Origin: Klebsormidium nitens
Lineage: Eukaryota; Streptophyta; Klebsormidiophyceae; Klebsormidiales; Klebsormidiaceae
Assembly: GCA_000708835.1 (NCBI GenBank)
Contig: DF237363.1
Span: 6,748 to 70,747, forward strand
DNA length: 64,000 bases
Direction of reading: 5' to 3'
Every line of letters begins with the position of its first letter. Position 1 is the first letter of the stretch. Shown in pieces: positions 62,201 to 64,000 of the stretch. Below the pieces are notes generated by a model that was not told the DNA's origin, did not search any database, and saw nothing but the letters and a program-made list of their open reading frames with translations. The position numbers and the translations under genes were made by a program.

Positions 62201-64000
62201 TGGATCATCTCCTGCACCAGTGCGTCAGCCTCGGCGGCGCGCCCCGCAGGGCCTAGCGAGTCGATCAGGACGTTGTACGTAATGGTGTCCGGGTCCGCCC
62301 CTTCGGACCGCATCTCTTTCAGAAGGGAGAAAGCGGAGTCAAAGTCCCCGGCCTTGGCGAAAGCTGCACGAAGCGGCGGAAGCGGTTAAATCCGGGTCAA
62401 GAAGGATCAGCACGAGAACTTGCGAGTGAAGTACGAAGTTGGGGTGTCCGAGTCCGCCCCTTCGGACCGCATCTCTTTGAGGAGGTGGAAGGCGGAATCA
62501 AAGTCACCGGCATTTGCGAAAGCTGCACGAAGGGGGAAAAGCGGTTACATTTTGGATCAAGAAGGATCAGCGCAAAAAATCTTTGGGTGAAGAACGAAGT
62601 TAGGGTAACCGGATGCGCGCCCTCGGGCCGCATTTCTGTGAGGAGGGTAAACGTGGAATCTAAGTCACCGGCCTTGGCGAAAGCTGCACGGATCGAAAGA
62701 AGCAACTGGTTTTTCGGGTGGGAGTAGTACCACTTCGCCGCACCTTCATCGTCGCTTTTTGGTCAGCGGACGGTCATATAGACTAGAGGGAGTAGGAGAA
62801 GCTTAGCCCTTTTGGTATCAGACTGAATGCATACGCAACTGAGCGAGAACGCGGCGCGACTGAAGGGACTGACAATGACATGGAAAACGAACTTGTATCT
62901 TTCTGCACCGTGACAACGCGAATTGAAGGACAACTTAAGATGGCACGCTTGGCACGTAGCTTGCGCAAAAGCTTTTCTTAGCCGTCGTGCTTGTCGAGAG
63001 CTGCGAACCTTAATATCACTTGTAGTAATCACAGAATAGGGGCTCTCGAAGCTCACCGGATATGAGAGAGGTGTACGTTCTATTGTTGGGTTTCAGCCTC
63101 GCTTCCCGCATCTCCGACAGCAGGTCCCGCAGCCGCTGGGGCTCGACCCGAGACTTGACACCAGTGTTGAGAAGCGCGTTGTAGGTGACCTCTGTTGCCC
63201 GAACTGACCGGTCCTGATGAGCGAAGTCTGGTGTTAAAGCCAGCCCAGTGCGCGCCAAAAGTTGGGGCCAGAGTAAACGTTTATTCTCATAAAAACCACG
63301 ACGAGCAAATCTTTCTAACGTTCTCAGACTTCTGAGGGCGTGTAAAGCGGCAAAGCTTTCGTCTTGACATCGAAGTATTCAAGGGGTTCTCCAGGACTGC
63401 TGGAAAATCTGTACAGCCTTATGAGCTTTCATTTCGAACGAGTGATGGCCCACGGTGGAAGTTTCCAGCTCCAAGCTTGCCTTGATTTTTCTGGGACAAA
63501 GTGGGATCCTTTGAGTTGAGGCTTGGAGAAGTGTCTGTAGACAGCTTCGGTGTAATTCAGTATTCTTCGTTCAAGCTATAGTTGGAGAAGCTTTGAAAAA
63601 TGGCTGATCAGGCGATTTCTCACCGCCTTGAGTTTTTGCACGATCTCCGTCGCGCTTTCAAACGCCTGCGCCCCGACCTGCGCGCTTATGGCCGAGTTGT
63701 AACATTTAATGTCCGGAGCGACGCCGGACGCTGCCATCTCGTCCAGAGCTTTGGACGCCAATGACGACAGCCTGCCACGTGGAGCAACAGCAGATGTCAG
63801 GATATTCTAACCGTAAATTGATCTGTATGTGAGATGTAGCATTGGCTCATGGCTGTGAGAATCATTCTTGTCTCCTCTTGAAGATCTTTCACCAATTCAA
63901 CTCTGAGGAATGCTCGAAGAGTTTGTGCGGATTCAGCCTAAAGCCTCAAGTTTCACCTCTGTCCGATAAACCTGTGCTGCTGTTTGCAGCTGGTGACATG
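59233..64000 (-). CDS. Intron-rich pentatricopeptide-repeat protein (5' part outside window)
   Basis: Minus-strand exons with good splice sites: 63771-63624, 63213-63057, 62363-62168, 61732-61576, 60936-60745, 60061-59897 and the last, 59436-59233, ending in a stop. Most phases match directly; the joins between 63057 and 62363 are less certain, and an extra exon near 62690-62765 (KWYYSHPKNQLLLSIR) is possible. Each exon holds roughly one or two P-type PPR motifs of about 35 residues: GVAPDIKCYNSAISAQ, ATEVTYNALLNTG, GADPDTITYNVLIDSLG, GIEPDVIVYGTLMDAFGRAG, GVAPTIVTYNAVLDAFA and HVPNLITWNTLLKGYG. The C-terminus after VSWSTIAMAYERAG is a helical tail, with no E/DYW editing domain. PPR proteins bind organelle RNA in a sequence-specific way. 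The gene continues beyond base 64000. Confidence 0.85.
60001..60345. repeat. Decayed copies of a PPR exon edge in its intron
   Basis: The exon sequence around GCACGTGCTCGCCCAACAG (60010-60030) recurs near 60160 as GGCACGTGCTCGCCCAACAG with the following ATTACCGCTTCTAAATGTTC matching ACACCGCCTCCATGTCCTCC. A third, weaker copy (ACATGCTCGTTGTCGAGCAG, then ACACCGCCC) lies near 60,300. Spacing is about 145 bases. Confidence 0.75.
60430..60790. repeat. Decayed copies of a second PPR exon edge
   Basis: The donor side of the exon at 60745 (TTGGCGAAGGCGTCCAGCAC, GCGTTGTACGTCAC) is repeated near 60590 (ATGGCAAACGCGTCCAATAC, GCGTGGTTACTGAC) and near 60460 (ATTGGCGAACGCATTGTATG). Spacing is about 150 bases. 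Both copies lie in the next intron. Confidence 0.7.
62255..62715. repeat. Three tandem copies of a PPR exon start with its acceptor
   Basis: GCGAAAGCTGCACG occurs at 62357, 62516 and 62677, 159 and 161 bases apart. Each is preceded (plus strand) by the exon-coding stretch with GACCGCATCTCTTT or GGCCGCATTTCTGT and AAAGTC(C/A)CCGG, and each keeps the minus-strand acceptor TGCAG followed by CTTTCG. The copy at 62363 is the one that continues into a full PPR motif. The other two lose the frame after about 30 codons. Confidence 0.85.

Overview
This is a eukaryotic nuclear window. Genes are broken by GT-AG introns whose phases agree across exon joins, there are long tandem satellites and a 557-base run of N, and the gene set is plant-like: a pentatricopeptide-repeat (PPR) protein, a WSS1-type protease with WLM domain and RanBP2 fingers, and two guanine-deaminase-like genes. 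A streptophyte alga such as Klebsormidium would fit. That is an inference from gene content and style, not a database match.

The left 28 kb is a landscape of mobile or virus-like genes. From 2.6 to 8.2 kb lie chains of exons of unrecognised proteins, one with a Cys/His cluster and one with a degenerate 2A-like motif near its N-terminus. From 8.77 to 14.99 kb, five exons whose phases close exactly encode a protein of about 1,333 residues. It joins an archaeo-eukaryotic primase (AEP) domain with a UL52-like zinc motif to a helicase resembling herpesvirus-type origin-binding proteins (UL9-like). Tandem arrays at 1.4-2.6, 3.26-3.83 and 15.18-17.53 kb, plus single copies in introns, share an inverted 12-mer (GTCAANNTGCAC). 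From 17.6 to 22.95 kb is a compact, intronless, more AT-rich element: a small unknown protein, a tyrosine recombinase, a Cys/His-rich small protein on the other strand, and a Prim-Pol plus SF3 helicase gene broken by one stop and one frameshift. From 23.0 to 28.05 kb a minus-strand KDZ/HMGXB3-like transposase gene, probably decayed, completes the cluster.

From 28 to 64 kb the content looks like ordinary host genes: a small secreted protein (31.4-32.4 kb), two tandem minus-strand deaminase genes (33.5-35.4 and 36.2-38.9 kb; the first has lost a zinc-ligand Cys), WSS1 (40.8-44.4 kb, plus strand), a roughly 1,750-residue minus-strand protein fusing WD40-like blades to a TRP/polycystin-like cation channel (45.9-57.7 kb), and the 3' part of an intron-rich PPR gene (59.2 kb to past the right edge).

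Two patterns cross gene boundaries. First, tandem duplications straddle splice junctions, so exon ends are copied into neighbouring introns (channel exons near 46.3, 47.4, 49.4 and 49.7 kb; PPR exons near 60.0, 60.7 and 62.3 kb). Second, introns on the left carry dispersed dyad repeats. The best candidates for an undescribed system are the intron-bearing primase/origin-binding-helicase gene with its iteron-like dyads, and the tyrosine recombinase/Prim-Pol/SF3 element next to it.

Exon coordinates were derived by eye from splice signals and frame continuity and may be off by a base or two.
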